The notes under the pieces are model-generated. The model searched no databases, had not been told where the DNA came from, and was given only the letters and a program-made list of their open reading frames with translations. From Janthinobacterium sp. FW305-129 (GTDB taxonomy: Bacteria; Pseudomonadota; Gammaproteobacteria; Burkholderiales; Burkholderiaceae_D), in assembly GCF_020858115.1 (NCBI RefSeq), contig NZ_JACYMM010000005.1, forward strand, positions 1 to 64,000: 64,000 nucleotides of DNA, in the 5' to 3' direction. The stretch's first letter is position 1; each line of letters starts with the position of its first letter. This document shows, one piece after another, positions 36,520 to 45,386 of this stretch. Made by a program: the position numbers and the translations under genes.

Positions 36520-37506
36520 ATGGCCGATAATTTCCTCTCCCAGGAAGAAGTCGATGCCCTTCTGAAGGGCGTCAACGGAGACCAGGACGACGCGCAGGCG
36601 CCGGAAGATGTCACGGGAGTTCGTACCTACAACCTGGCAACCCAGGAGCGCATCGTGCGCGGCCGGATGCCAACGTTGGAAATTATCAACGAGCGTTTCG
36701 CCCGCCTGCTGCGCGTGGGCCTGTTCAACTTCCTGCGCCGCAGCGCGGAAGTGTCGGTGGGCTCCGTGCGCGTGTCGAAATACAGCGAGTTCATCCGTAA
36801 CCTGGTGGTGCCCACCAATCTGAACCTGGTGCACATGAAGCCGCTGCGCGGCACGGCCCTGATGGTCTTCGATCCGGGCCTCGTCTTCTTGTTGGTCGAC
36901 AATCTGTTCGGCGGCGACGGACGTTTTCATACGCGCGTCGAGGGCCGCGACTTTACGCAGACGGAGCAGCGCATCATCCTGCGCATCCTCGACATCGTCT
37001 TCGAAGCCTATACCAAGTCGTGGGAGCCGGTCTTCCCCGTCGAGTTCGAATATATCCGTTCAGAAATGAACACGCAGTTCGCCAACATCGCCACGCCGAA
37101 CGAAGTGGTGGTGGCGTCCACGTTTACGGTGGAACTGGGCTCCGTTTCCGGGCAAATCCACTTCTGCATGCCGTATTCGATGATCGAGCCGATCCGCGAC
37201 TCGCTGACCTCGAGCCTGCAGGGCGAAGCGCTGGAAGTGGACAAGCGCTGGATCCGCCTGATGACGCAGCAGATCCAGATCGCCGAAGTCGAGCTGGTGG
37301 CGTCGCTGGGCACGGCGCGCGTGTCGTTCGACGAGATTCTGAACATGAAGGTGGGCGACATCATCCCGCTGAATATTCCCGAACTGATCGCCGCCACCGT
37401 CGACGGCGTGCCCGTGATGGATTGCACGTATGGCGTGTTGAACGGACAATATGCGCTGAAGGTTGAAAAGTTATTGGCCAATTCCGATAACATGAGTAAT
37501 CACTAA
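36520..37506 (+). CDS. fliM: Flagellar motor switch protein FliM
   Basis: This 328-residue C-ring protein binds CheY-P and sets rotation direction. The N-terminal CheY-binding peptide is visible as NFLSQEEVDALLKG. The middle CheC-like domain has GSVRVSKYSEFIRNLVVPTNLNL, DNLFGGDG and GQIHFCMPYSMIEPI. The C-terminal SpoA domain includes VGDIIPLNIPELI. It lies 6 bases after fliL and 51 bases before fliN. Confidence 0.97.
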   Translation: MADNFLSQEEVDALLKGVNGDQDDAQAPEDVTGVRTYNLATQERIVRGRMPTLEIINERFARLLRVGLFNFLRRSAEVSVGSVRVSKYSEFIRNLVVPTNLNLVHMKPLRGTALMVFDPGLVFLLVDNLFGGDGRFHTRVEGRDFTQTEQRIILRILDIVFEAYTKSWEPVFPVEFEYIRSEMNTQFANIATPNEVVVASTFTVELGSVSGQIHFCMPYSMIEPIRDSLTSSLQGEALEVDKRWIRLMTQQIQIAEVELVASLGTARVSFDEILNMKVGDIIPLNIPELIAATVDGVPVMDCTYGVLNGQYALKVEKLLANSDNMSNH

Positions 37507-37557
37507 ATAAATATCCGGGTCGCGCTGCGGCCCGCATCTGTACAACAGGAGAAACAC

Positions 37558-37992
37558 ATGTCTGACAACCAAGACGACCAAAGCGCGGAAGACGATTGGG
37601 GCGCGGCCATTGCCGAGCAGGCCAAGGCGGAAGCGGAAGCGCTGCAGAACCAGGCCGCCAATACGGCCAGCGCGGCCAGCGCCGCCGTGTTCAAGGACTT
37701 TTCCAAGCAGGCTTCAAAGTCGGAAACGCACAACGATATCGATTTCATCCTCGATATCCCCGTGCAGCTGACGGTCGAACTGGGCCGCACCAAGATCGCC
37801 ATCAAGAACCTGCTGCAGCTGGCACAGGGTTCCGTGGTCGAGCTCGACGGCCTGGCCGGCGAACCGATGGACGTGCTGGTCAACGGCTGCCTGATCGCCC
37901 AGGGCGAAGTGGTGGTGGTGAATGACAAGTTCGGCATCCGCCTGACCGACATCATCACGCCTTCCGAACGCATCCGAAAACTCAATAAATGA
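37558..37992 (+). CDS. fliN: Flagellar motor switch protein FliN
   Basis: This 144-residue protein is the C-ring subunit FliN. An acidic and Ala-rich N-terminal extension precedes the SpoA domain, DIPVQLTVELGRTKIAIKNLL, LDGLAGEPMDVLVNGCLIAQGEVVVV and KFGIRLTDII. CAGGAGAAA is ahead of ATG 37558. The stop overlaps the fliO ATG (ATGA). Confidence 0.97.
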   Translation: MSDNQDDQSAEDDWGAAIAEQAKAEAEALQNQAANTASAASAAVFKDFSKQASKSETHNDIDFILDIPVQLTVELGRTKIAIKNLLQLAQGSVVELDGLAGEPMDVLVNGCLIAQGEVVVVNDKFGIRLTDIITPSERIRKLNK

Positions 37993-38576
37993 AGCCTGGC
38001 CTGTTGATTTCCACCGTGCTGCCGCTCCTGGCGGCATGCAGCATTGCCCACGCGGAACCGGCAGCCGCGTCGGCGCCGGCGGCCAGCGCCGCCAGCGCCA
38101 GCGCGCCGGGCGAGGTTGCTGTTGAGAAAGCTGCGGCTGTGCCCGCCGCTGCCGAGACGGCCCCCGCGCCTGCCGCCGCCCTGCCCGCCATGCCGCCCGG
38201 CGCCCCGATGACGATGGCGCCGACAAGCTCGGCCGGCAGCCTGCTGCAAACCATCCTGGCGCTCGTCTTCGTGCTGGCCCTGCTGATCGGCCTGGCCTGG
38301 TTCATGAAGCGCTATGGCCCGAAAGTGATGGGCGGCAACAGCAAGATGCGCGTCGTCAGCTCGCTCAACCTGGGCGGACGCGAACGCATCGTCCTCGTCG
38401 AAGTGGCCGACCAGTGGATCGTCGTCGGCGCCTCGCCCGGCAGGATCAATGCGCTGGCCACCATGCCGCGCCAGGAAGGCGAGTTGCCGCAACTGGCCAC
38501 GGCGCAAAACGGCCCCGCGGCCGCCAATTTTTCCGAATGGCTGAAACAGACCATCGAAAAACGCAATGGGAAATAA
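37989..38576 (+). CDS. fliO: Flagellar biosynthetic protein FliO
   Basis: This 195-residue protein fits FliO, a membrane protein that assists assembly of the FliP ring. A signal-like N-terminus is followed by an Ala/Pro-rich segment and one TM ([20 protein letters not shown]). The conserved cytosolic tail reads [24 protein letters not shown]. It overlaps fliN by 4 bases and fliP by 11 bases, so translation is coupled across fliN-fliO-fliP. Confidence 0.92.
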   Translation: MKPGLLISTVLPLLAACSIAHAEPAAASAPAASAASASAPGEVAVEKAAAVPAAAETAPAPAAALPAMPPGAPMTMAPTSSAGSLLQTILALVFVLALLIGLAWFMKRYGPKVMGGNSKMRVVSSLNLGGRERIVLVEVADQWIVVGASPGRINALATMPRQEGELPQLATAQNGPAAANFSEWLKQTIEKRNGK

Positions 38577-39369
38577 GCAGGCAATGAAGCACGTGACGCG
38601 GACGCAAGCGCAGGTATTGAGCAATATCAAGACTCCCCTGACCTGGCTGCTGGCGGCAGCCGCCCTGGCCTTGCCGCTGTGGGCACTGGCCCAGCCGGGC
38701 ATCCCCGCCTTCAGCAGCACGCCGGCGCCGGGCGGCGGCCAGAATTACTCGTTGCCGGTGCAGACGCTCATCCTGATGACGTCGCTCACCTTCCTGCCGG
38801 CGGCCTTGCTGATGATGACCTGCTTTACGCGCATCATCATCGTGCTGTCGCTGCTGCGCCAGGCCATCGGCACGCAATCGGCGCCGCCGAACCAGGTGCT
38901 GGTGGGCCTGGCCCTGTTTTTGACCCTGTTCGTCATGGGCCCCGTGTTCGACAAGATCTATACGGATGCGTATCAACCGTATCAGGAAAACAAGATCACC
39001 ATGCAGCAGGCGATGGACAAGGGCGTCGATCCCCTGAAAACCTTCATGCTCAAGCAGACGCGCCAGGCCGACCTGGCCCTGTTCGCCAAGATGTCGCGCT
39101 CGCCGGCCCTGCAAGGCCCGGAAGACGTGCCGCTGCGCATCCTCGTGCCCGCCTTCGTCACCAGCGAGCTGAAAACGGCGTTCCAGATCGGCTTTGCCAT
39201 CTTCATCCCGTTCCTGATCATCGACATGGTGGTCGCCAGCGTGCTGATGTCGATGGGTATGATGATGATGTCGCCGGCGACCATCTCGCTGCCGTTCAAG
39301 CTGATGCTGTTCGTGCTCGTCGATGGCTGGCAGTTGCTGCTGGGCTCGCTGTCACAGAGTTTTTACTAG
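38566..39369 (+). CDS. fliP: Flagellar biosynthetic protein FliP
   Basis: This 267-residue protein forms the core of the export gate. It has a cleavable signal peptide (up to about ALAQ, residue 43) and four TMs. Family segments are [57 protein letters not shown] and [14 protein letters not shown]. The frame opens at ATG 38566 within fliO; ATG 38584 (MKHVTR) is an alternative start. fliQ follows 9 bases later. Confidence 0.97.
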   Translation: MGNKQAMKHVTRTQAQVLSNIKTPLTWLLAAAALALPLWALAQPGIPAFSSTPAPGGGQNYSLPVQTLILMTSLTFLPAALLMMTCFTRIIIVLSLLRQAIGTQSAPPNQVLVGLALFLTLFVMGPVFDKIYTDAYQPYQENKITMQQAMDKGVDPLKTFMLKQTRQADLALFAKMSRSPALQGPEDVPLRILVPAFVTSELKTAFQIGFAIFIPFLIIDMVVASVLMSMGMMMMSPATISLPFKLMLFVLVDGWQLLLGSLSQSFY

Positions 39370-39378
39370 GGGAAATAA

Positions 39379-39648
39379 ATGACACCCGAAAGCGTCATGA
39401 CCCTGGGCCGCCATGCGATGGAAATCACCCTGATGGTGGCCGCGCCCATGCTGCTGGTCGCCCTCATCATCGGCTTGATCGTGAGTATTTTCCAGGCGGC
39501 CACGCAGATCAACGAGGCGACCCTGTCCTTCATCCCCAAGCTGGTCGGCATTTTCGTCGCCCTCGTCGTGGCCGGCCCGTGGATGCTGTCTGTCATGCTC
39601 GACTATATGCGCCAGGTATTTACCGGCATTCCGAACCTGGTCGGCTAG
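39379..39648 (+). CDS. fliQ: Flagellar biosynthetic protein FliQ
   Basis: This 89-residue protein has two hydrophobic helices and the FliQ signature MTPESVMTLGRHAMEI, QAATQINEATLSFIPKLVGI. It packs around FliP and FliR in the export gate. GGGGAAATAA precedes ATG 39379. It lies between fliP and fliR. Confidence 0.97.
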   Translation: MTPESVMTLGRHAMEITLMVAAPMLLVALIIGLIVSIFQAATQINEATLSFIPKLVGIFVALVVAGPWMLSVMLDYMRQVFTGIPNLVG

Positions 39649-39670
39649 GCATGGGGCCGCGGCATACGCC

Positions 39671-40534
39671 ATGCTGACCCTGTCGAGCATCGAACTGAAC
39701 ACGTGGATCGCAGCACTGCTGTGGCCGCTTAGCCGCATCCTCGGCCTGATCGCGGCCGCCCCCCTGTTCGGCAACGCGTCCGTGCCGGCCACCGTCAAGG
39801 TGACCCTGGGCGCGCTGCTGGCCATGATCATCGCCCCCACCGTGCCGGCATTGCCTGCCGTCAACCCGATGTCCTTGCCCGGCTTGCTGATCCTCACGCA
39901 AGAGATGCTGGTGGGCCTGGCCATGGGCTTTTCCATCCGCATCGTGTTTTCCGCCATCGAAATGGCCGGCGAGATCAGCAGCCTGACCATGGGCCTGGGC
40001 TTCGCCTCGTTCTTCGACCCGCAAACCAAGGGCAGGTCGTCCGCCATCAGCCAGTTCCTCGTCATGCTGGCCACGTTGATGTTTCTCACAGTCAATGGCC
40101 ATCTGGTCTTGCTGGCGGCGCTGGCGGAAAGCTTCATCAGCCTGCCGATTTCATCGAGTCCCATCAGCGGCGGCGGTTTCCAGCAACTGGCCGCCTGGGG
40201 CGGGGAAATCTTCCGTTCCGGCCTGCAGATTTCGCTGCCCATCATCGCCGCCTTGCTGCTGACCAACGTGGCGCTGGGCATCTTGACGCGCGCTGCGCCG
40301 CAGCTGAACATTTTCGGGATCGGCTTCCCCGTCACCCTGGGCGTGGGCTTGCTGGTGATCAGCATGGTCTTGCCCTACCTGGCCACGCCGTTCCAGAACA
40401 TGTTCCTGCGCGGCATAGAAACGGCGCGGCTGCTGCCGCGCGGCTTTGCCACGCGCGACCGGCCGCCGCCGCCCGCGCCGCCGAATCCCCTGCGCCCTGC
40501 GTCACCGGCCAAACCGCTGCCGCCCGCGCCCTGA
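39671..40534 (+). CDS. fliR: Flagellar biosynthetic protein FliR
   Basis: This 287-residue protein is the FliR export-gate subunit with six hydrophobic segments (WPLSRILGLIAAAPLFG, AGEISSLTMGLGFASFFDP, GIGFPVTLGVGLLVI). The family core ends near residue 260. The last 25 residues form an unusual Arg/Pro-rich tail (RDRPPPPAPPNPLRPASPAK). Its stop touches the convergent argO stop with no gap. flhB does not follow as it does in many operons. Confidence 0.96.
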   Translation: MLTLSSIELNTWIAALLWPLSRILGLIAAAPLFGNASVPATVKVTLGALLAMIIAPTVPALPAVNPMSLPGLLILTQEMLVGLAMGFSIRIVFSAIEMAGEISSLTMGLGFASFFDPQTKGRSSAISQFLVMLATLMFLTVNGHLVLLAALAESFISLPISSSPISGGGFQQLAAWGGEIFRSGLQISLPIIAALLLTNVALGILTRAAPQLNIFGIGFPVTLGVGLLVISMVLPYLATPFQNMFLRGIETARLLPRGFATRDRPPPPAPPNPLRPASPAKPLPPAP

Positions 40535-41188
40535 TCAGGGCTGCCAGCCCAGCGCGTGGCGCAGCAGCAAGGCGGACAGCACGAACATGGTGACGCCGAT
40601 CAAGCCATCGAGCACTTGCCAGGCGCGGGGCCGCGCAAACCATGGCGCCAGCCAGCGCGCGCCATAACCCAGACAAGCAAACCACAGCAGGCTGGCCGCG
40701 CTGGCGCCAGCAATAAACCAGCCGCGCAACGCGCCCGGTTGCTGCGCGCCAATACTTCCCACCAGCAATACCGTATCCAGATACACATGCGGGTTGAGCA
40801 AGGTAAACGCGGCCGCCTGGGCCAGCACGGCAACCAGTCCCAGTCCGCCCCCGCCCTCGGCGGCGCGCAACTGTTGCGGCCGGCGGGCGCGCCGCAGGGC
40901 TTGCCAACCGTAGACGGCCAGGAACACGGCACCGCCCAGCGCCAGCGCGCTGGCCAGCAAGGGGCGCTGTCCCAGCGCATGGGCCATGCCCAGCACCCCG
41001 GCGCCGATCAGCGCCGCATCGGCCAGGGCGCAAAACAGCACGATGGCGCCCACATGTTCGCGGCGCAAGCCTTGCCGCAAGACAAAGGCATTTTGCGAGC
41101 CGATGGCGACGATGAGTCCCAGGCCCAGGGTCAAGCCCTGGAGAAAGATGGAAAAAGTGGGTGGGGTAGCGGCGATCGAGAGTGTCAT
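40535..41188 (-). CDS. argO: LysE/ArgO family amino-acid exporter
   Basis: This 217-residue protein has six TMs and the LysE-family signatures GLTLGLGLIVAIGSQNAFVLRQGL near the N-terminus and LNPHVYLDTVLLVGSIG in the middle. ArgO/LysE proteins export arginine or lysine. It is divergent from argP, whose product activates argO in E. coli. It is the first of four non-flagellar genes between the two flagellar blocks and is convergent with fliR. Confidence 0.92.
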   Translation of the reverse strand: MTLSIAATPPTFSIFLQGLTLGLGLIVAIGSQNAFVLRQGLRREHVGAIVLFCALADAALIGAGVLGMAHALGQRPLLASALALGGAVFLAVYGWQALRRARRPQQLRAAEGGGGLGLVAVLAQAAAFTLLNPHVYLDTVLLVGSIGAQQPGALRGWFIAGASAASLLWFACLGYGARWLAPWFARPRAWQVLDGLIGVTMFVLSALLLRHALGWQP

Positions 41189-41261
41189 GCACGCATCTTG
41201 CCTGCCCGATAAAATGAAGGCAAACTACCTTTTCTGTTGCCAATTAAGGAAAACTTCATCC

Positions 41262-42164
41262 ATGCTCGACTATGCATCGCTCAGCGCCCTGGCCGCAGTG
41301 ATCCGCGAAGGCAGTTTCGAGCGCGCGGCGCGCGCCTTGCACGTGACGCCATCGGCCATTTCGCAGCGCATCCGCCTGCTGGAAGAGCGCGTCGGCTGCG
41401 CGCTGGTGATACGCGACCAGCCCTGCCGCGCCACGGACACGGGCCGGCGCCTGTGCCGGCACGTGGACCAGGTGCAGCTGCTGGAACAGGATTTGCAGGG
41501 CGCCTTGCCGGCGCTGGCGCAGACAGCACTGGGCGTGCCGCGCGCCAGCGTGCCCGTCGCCGTGAATGCGGACAGCCTGGCCACCTGGCTGGCGCCCGCC
41601 ATCGCCGCCTTTGCGGCCGCCCACCCGGTGCTGCTGCAAGTGGCCGTGGACGACCAGGACCACACGGCCGAATGGCTGCGCAGCGGCGCCGTGCTGGCCG
41701 CCGTCAGCGCCACGGCCCGGCCCGCATCGGGCTGCAACAGCCGCCCGCTGGGCGCCATGCGCTACCTGGCGGCCGCCAGTCCCGCCTTCCTGCAGCGGTA
41801 TTTTGCCCAGGGCGTCGGTGCCGCCAGCCTGGCCTTGGCGCCCAGCCTCGTCTTCAATGCCAAGGACGAGCTGCAATCGCGTTGGGTGCGGCGCCTGTGC
41901 CACCGGCACGTGGAGCTGCCGCGCCATGCCCTGCCTTCTTCGCATGCCTTCGTCACGGCCGCCCTGGCTGGAATGGGCTGGGGCTTGCACCCGCAGGCGC
42001 TGATCCAGCCCCATCTTGATACGGGCGCGCTGCTCGAGCTGCTGCCGGATACGCCCCTGGATGTGCAGCTGCACTGGCACACGGCACGCGCCGCCTCCAG
42101 CCTGCTCGACGGCTTGAGCGCGGCCATCCTGGCCGCCGCCCGCACGGCCCTGCTGCCGCCCTGA
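41262..42164 (+). CDS. argP: LysR-type regulator ArgP (IciA family)
   Basis: This 300-residue regulator has an N-terminal helix-turn-helix (SLSALAAVIREGSFERAARALHVTPSAISQRI) and an effector-binding domain starting VPVAVNADSLATW, the pattern of ArgP. ArgP senses arginine and lysine and activates argO. The 73-base space to the divergent argO should hold the operator and both promoters. ATG 41262 gives the family start MLDYASL; a longer open frame upstream overlaps argO and is not used. Confidence 0.93.
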   Translation: MLDYASLSALAAVIREGSFERAARALHVTPSAISQRIRLLEERVGCALVIRDQPCRATDTGRRLCRHVDQVQLLEQDLQGALPALAQTALGVPRASVPVAVNADSLATWLAPAIAAFAAAHPVLLQVAVDDQDHTAEWLRSGAVLAAVSATARPASGCNSRPLGAMRYLAAASPAFLQRYFAQGVGAASLALAPSLVFNAKDELQSRWVRRLCHRHVELPRHALPSSHAFVTAALAGMGWGLHPQALIQPHLDTGALLELLPDTPLDVQLHWHTARAASSLLDGLSAAILAAARTALLPP

Positions 42165-42173
42165 GGGCCAGCG

Positions 42174-43433
42174 TCAGGACTGGTCGCTGCCGGGCGCCAC
42201 GCGCCAGCGCAGCAGGTCGGCATTCAAACGCAGCTGCTGATGCTTGACCAGGTAGCGCACGCCGACCAGCGCCGCCGCCAGGCCCGACAGCGCGGCGATG
42301 CCCAGCGCCCAGCGCGGGCCGAAGGTGTCGGCCACCCAGCCCACGACGGGCGCGCCCAGCGGCGTGCCGCCGGCCGAGATCGCCAGCACGATGGCCATCA
42401 CCCGGCCCCGCATGGCGGGCGCCGTCGACAGTTGCACGCTGCTGTTGACGCTGGTGGTAAAGGTTTGCGCAGCAATACCGATGACCACCAGCATCATGCC
42501 GAACAGCCAGTAATTGGGCATCACGGCGGCCAGCGCGCAGGCCAGGCCGAACAGCGCCGCCGCTCCCAGCAGCAAGGCCAGCGTCGGCTGGCCCCGCCCC
42601 GCCGCCAGCAGGGCACCGGCCACGGAGCCGCACGCCATGATGGAGCTGAGCACGCCATACTGGCCGGCGCCCGCATGGAAGGCCGTCACCGACATGGTCG
42701 ACAGGAAAATCGGGAAGTTCAGGCCGAAAGTGCCGATCAGGAACAGCATCAGCAAAATAGCCATCAGGTCGGGCCGCTGGCGCACATAGCGGAAACCCTC
42801 GCCCAGGCTGGCCCGGCTGGCCTTGACGCGCGGCGCGCGGCGCAGCAATTCCACGCGCAGCAGCAACAGCGAACCGATCACGGCGGCAAAACTGACGGCG
42901 TTGATGATGAAGACCCAGCCGCTGCCGACGCTGCTGATGAGTAATCCGGCCACGGCAGGGCCCAGCATGCGCGCCGCATTGAACGAGGTGGAATTGAGGG
43001 CCACGGCGTTGGTCAAATCTTCCTCGCCGACGATGTCGGCCACGAAAGTCTGGCGCACGGGCGCATCGAAGGCCGTCACGCAGCCCAGCAGGAAAGCAAA
43101 CACATACACATGCCACAGTTGTACCAGGCCGCTGATGCACAAGATCCCGAGTCCCAGCGCCAGCAAGCCCATGGCCGCCTGCGTGCACAACAACAATTTC
43201 CTGCGATCGAGCAAGTCGGCCGCCATGCCCGTCAGGGGCAGCAACAGCAGTTGCGGGCCGAATTGCAAGGCCATGACGATGCCGACGGCGCTGGCATTGT
43301 GCTGCGTCAATTCGCTCAGCACCAGCCAATCCTGCGCCGTGCGCTGCATCCACGTGCCGATATTCGACACGAGGGCGCCGCCGGCCCAGATACGGTAATT
43401 GGGATTGCGTAACGAACGGAATGTGTTGTTCAT
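42174..43433 (-). CDS. MFS transporter (EntS-like drug/siderophore exporter family)
   Basis: This 419-residue protein has about twelve hydrophobic segments and MFS_3-family features: NPNYRIWAGGALVSNIGTWMQR, GMAADLLDRRKLLL (motif A region), FDAPVRQTFVADIV and the central loop after LLLRVELLRRAP. It is probably a proton-driven exporter; the substrate is unknown. It lies 48 bases after a MarR regulator on the same strand, which suggests that MarR controls it. Confidence 0.9.
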   Translation of the reverse strand: MNNTFRSLRNPNYRIWAGGALVSNIGTWMQRTAQDWLVLSELTQHNASAVGIVMALQFGPQLLLLPLTGMAADLLDRRKLLLCTQAAMGLLALGLGILCISGLVQLWHVYVFAFLLGCVTAFDAPVRQTFVADIVGEEDLTNAVALNSTSFNAARMLGPAVAGLLISSVGSGWVFIINAVSFAAVIGSLLLLRVELLRRAPRVKASRASLGEGFRYVRQRPDLMAILLMLFLIGTFGLNFPIFLSTMSVTAFHAGAGQYGVLSSIMACGSVAGALLAAGRGQPTLALLLGAAALFGLACALAAVMPNYWLFGMMLVVIGIAAQTFTTSVNSSVQLSTAPAMRGRVMAIVLAISAGGTPLGAPVVGWVADTFGPRWALGIAALSGLAAALVGVRYLVKHQQLRLNADLLRWRVAPGSDQS

Positions 43434-43481
43434 CTGGGCGTGCGGGCTCCTTGCCGGGGTCGTGGTGGAAAATTCAGCGGA

Positions 43482-43925
43482 TCACTCCGCCAAGCGTTTG
43501 AGTAAGGCCACCGCTTTGTCCAGCTCGGTGACTTCGGCCGGCGTGAGCCGGGTTTCGATGGTGCGCGCCAGCCAGTCTTCGCGCGCGGCGCGGCTGGCCG
43601 CGATCCAGGCGCGGCAGCTGTCCGTCAGGGTCAACAGCGTTTGCCGGCCATCGAGCGGATCGGGCGAACCCGTCACCATCCGCGCTGCCGTCAAGGCTTG
43701 CACGGTGGCGGCCATCGACTGGGGCCGCATGCCTTCGGCGCGCGCCAGGCTGCTGGCCGTGGCCGGGCCGTCGCGCTCAAGACGGCTGAGTACGGATGCC
43801 TGCGACATGCTGACGTCGCCCAGGTGCGCTTCCTCGCGCAGGCGGCGGCGCAGTTTGCCGACCAGGATGCGCAATTCACCGGCCAGTTGCAGAACTTGTT
43901 CGTGGTCTTCTTGCGGGGTGGTCAT
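43482..43925 (-). CDS. MarR family transcriptional regulator
   Basis: This 147-residue protein has the winged helix of MarR: SMSQASVLSRLERDGPATASSLARAEG, then RPQSMAATVQALTAARMV and the wing GRQTLLTLTDS. Such regulators usually repress an adjacent exporter and release DNA upon binding an aromatic ligand. ATG 43925 was chosen; TTG 43946 would add seven residues. It is followed by the MFS gene. A near-palindrome is placed 38-74 bases upstream of its start. Confidence 0.9.
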   Translation of the reverse strand: MTTPQEDHEQVLQLAGELRILVGKLRRRLREEAHLGDVSMSQASVLSRLERDGPATASSLARAEGMRPQSMAATVQALTAARMVTGSPDPLDGRQTLLTLTDSCRAWIAASRAAREDWLARTIETRLTPAEVTELDKAVALLKRLAE

Positions 43926-43963
43926 GGTAGCCGTGTGGTGGATCAACGGCCCCTACTATAACA

Positions 43964-43999
43964 GATATACAGGTAGACTGCACAGTTTGCCTGCATATC
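43964..43999. promoter_or_regulatory. Candidate operator upstream of the marR gene
   Basis: GATATACAGG (43964-43973) and CCTGCATATC (43990-43999) form an imperfect inverted repeat (nine of ten pairs) in the marR promoter region. The spacing between half-sites is 16 bases, longer than usual for MarR. Confidence 0.35.
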
Positions 44000-44026
44000 T
44001 TGTCAAGATGGCCATCTTGCGGACGC

Positions 44027-44067
44027 AAAAAAGCCGGGGCAGGGAGATATCCTCCCTGCCCCGGCTT
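44027..44067 (-). terminator. Rho-independent terminator after flgL
   Basis: A perfect 16-bp stem, AAGCCGGGGCAGGGAG (44031-44046) with CTCCCTGCCCCGGCTT (44052-44067), has a 5-base loop and a T tract on the minus strand. It ends the flgK-flgL transcript. Confidence 0.9.
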
Positions 44068-44093
44068 GCCGGTCAGCCCGCGATGCGGACCGC

Positions 44094-45335
44094 CTAGCTG
44101 ATGTAATTGAACAGCGACAGGCCCGAGATCGAGGTAAAGGATTTCTGCGCCGCCTGCAGGGTGATCTGCTGCTGGCTGAACTGGGAAATCGCCTTCACCA
44201 TGTCCAGGTCCTGCAAGCCCGACAGGGTGCTCGCATATTGCAGGTCGAGGTCGTCGCCGGCGCTGTCGAGCGTGTCGAGTTCCTTCAGGCGCGAACCGAC
44301 TTCCGCGCGCACGGACAGCACATTGTCGTAGGCCGTGTCGAGAATATCGTGCGCCGTGTTCAGGCTGGCCGTCAGGCGCGCCTGCCCTGCGTCGCCCGAG
44401 GCCGGCTGGCCCAGCGCGCCGATCAGGTTGGTAATCGTGGTAAAGATCGATTCCTTGCCGCTAGGCTCCAGGGTAAACTTGTCCAGGTCGGCCGGCTTGC
44501 CCGCCACATTGACTTGCTGACCGTCAAAGTTGATGGCATCGCCCGATTTATAGGCCACCGGCACGGCGGGATTCGGGATGGTCTGACCCAGGGTCACGTC
44601 CGTCACGGTATAGGTCGTTTTGGCATCCGTGCCCGTGCCCGTCACCTGGAAGTCGATCGAGTACTTATGCCCCGTCAACTTGGTGGGATCGGTGACGGTG
44701 CCGCCGGAAATAATGCCGGCGCCGCCGCGCGTGAAGTTGCCCGGATCGGCGGCCGTGGTGAACTTGCCGTTGCCCGTCAAATTGTTCTCGAACACGGTCG
44801 CGCCCGAGTCGCTGGTGGCCAGGTAGCGGGCCGAACCCACTTGCAGCTCGCGCTGGCCCTGGTCGCCCACGTAGGTGGCGCCGCCCGGCGTCTGGCTGAA
44901 CGGCTGCGTCGTCGACTTGTAGCCGCCGAACAGATAGCCGCCCGCGTTGTCGGATGTGTTGGCGATGCCCATCAGGTCGGTCAGACGCCCCTTCAGTTCC
45001 GTCGCCAGGCTCTGGCGGTCGATATCCTTCAAGGCCGGATTGCCCGCCTTCAGCACCAGGTCCTGCACGTCGGCGATCAGCGAGGTGGTGCTGGCCAGCG
45101 CCAGCTCTTCCTGCGACAGGAAATTCTTGGCGTTCGAGCGGTTCGTCACGAATTGCGTATTGATCGATTGCGACTGCGTCACTTCCAGCGCGCGCGCCGA
45201 GGCGATCGGGTCGTCGGCCGGCGTCAGGTTGCGGCGGTTCGCCGACAGTTGCATCTGGGTACGGTTCAACGCGCCCTGCAGATTGTTCAGCTGCGTGCTG
45301 CCCGCGTCATAGATCATTTTGGTACTGATGCGCAT
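44094..45335 (-). CDS. flgL: Flagellar hook-associated protein FlgL (HAP3)
   Basis: FlgL joins the hook to the filament together with FlgK. It begins MRISTKMIYDAGSTQLNNLQ and ends SFTSISGLSLFNYIS, matching flagellin-type D0/D1. At 413 residues it is longer than the E. coli form (about 317). The extra part, about 212-293, contains VTDPTKLTGHKYSIDF and INFDGQQVNVAGKPADLDKF, which resemble segments repeated in FlgK. It lies downstream of flgK and before a strong terminator. Confidence 0.96.
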   Translation of the reverse strand: MRISTKMIYDAGSTQLNNLQGALNRTQMQLSANRRNLTPADDPIASARALEVTQSQSINTQFVTNRSNAKNFLSQEELALASTTSLIADVQDLVLKAGNPALKDIDRQSLATELKGRLTDLMGIANTSDNAGGYLFGGYKSTTQPFSQTPGGATYVGDQGQRELQVGSARYLATSDSGATVFENNLTGNGKFTTAADPGNFTRGGAGIISGGTVTDPTKLTGHKYSIDFQVTGTGTDAKTTYTVTDVTLGQTIPNPAVPVAYKSGDAINFDGQQVNVAGKPADLDKFTLEPSGKESIFTTITNLIGALGQPASGDAGQARLTASLNTAHDILDTAYDNVLSVRAEVGSRLKELDTLDSAGDDLDLQYASTLSGLQDLDMVKAISQFSQQQITLQAAQKSFTSISGLSLFNYIS

Positions 45336-45386
45336 GATGCTGCCCTTCCTGATGGCGGCGGACGCCAGGTGCCGCCGCTTGAATTA

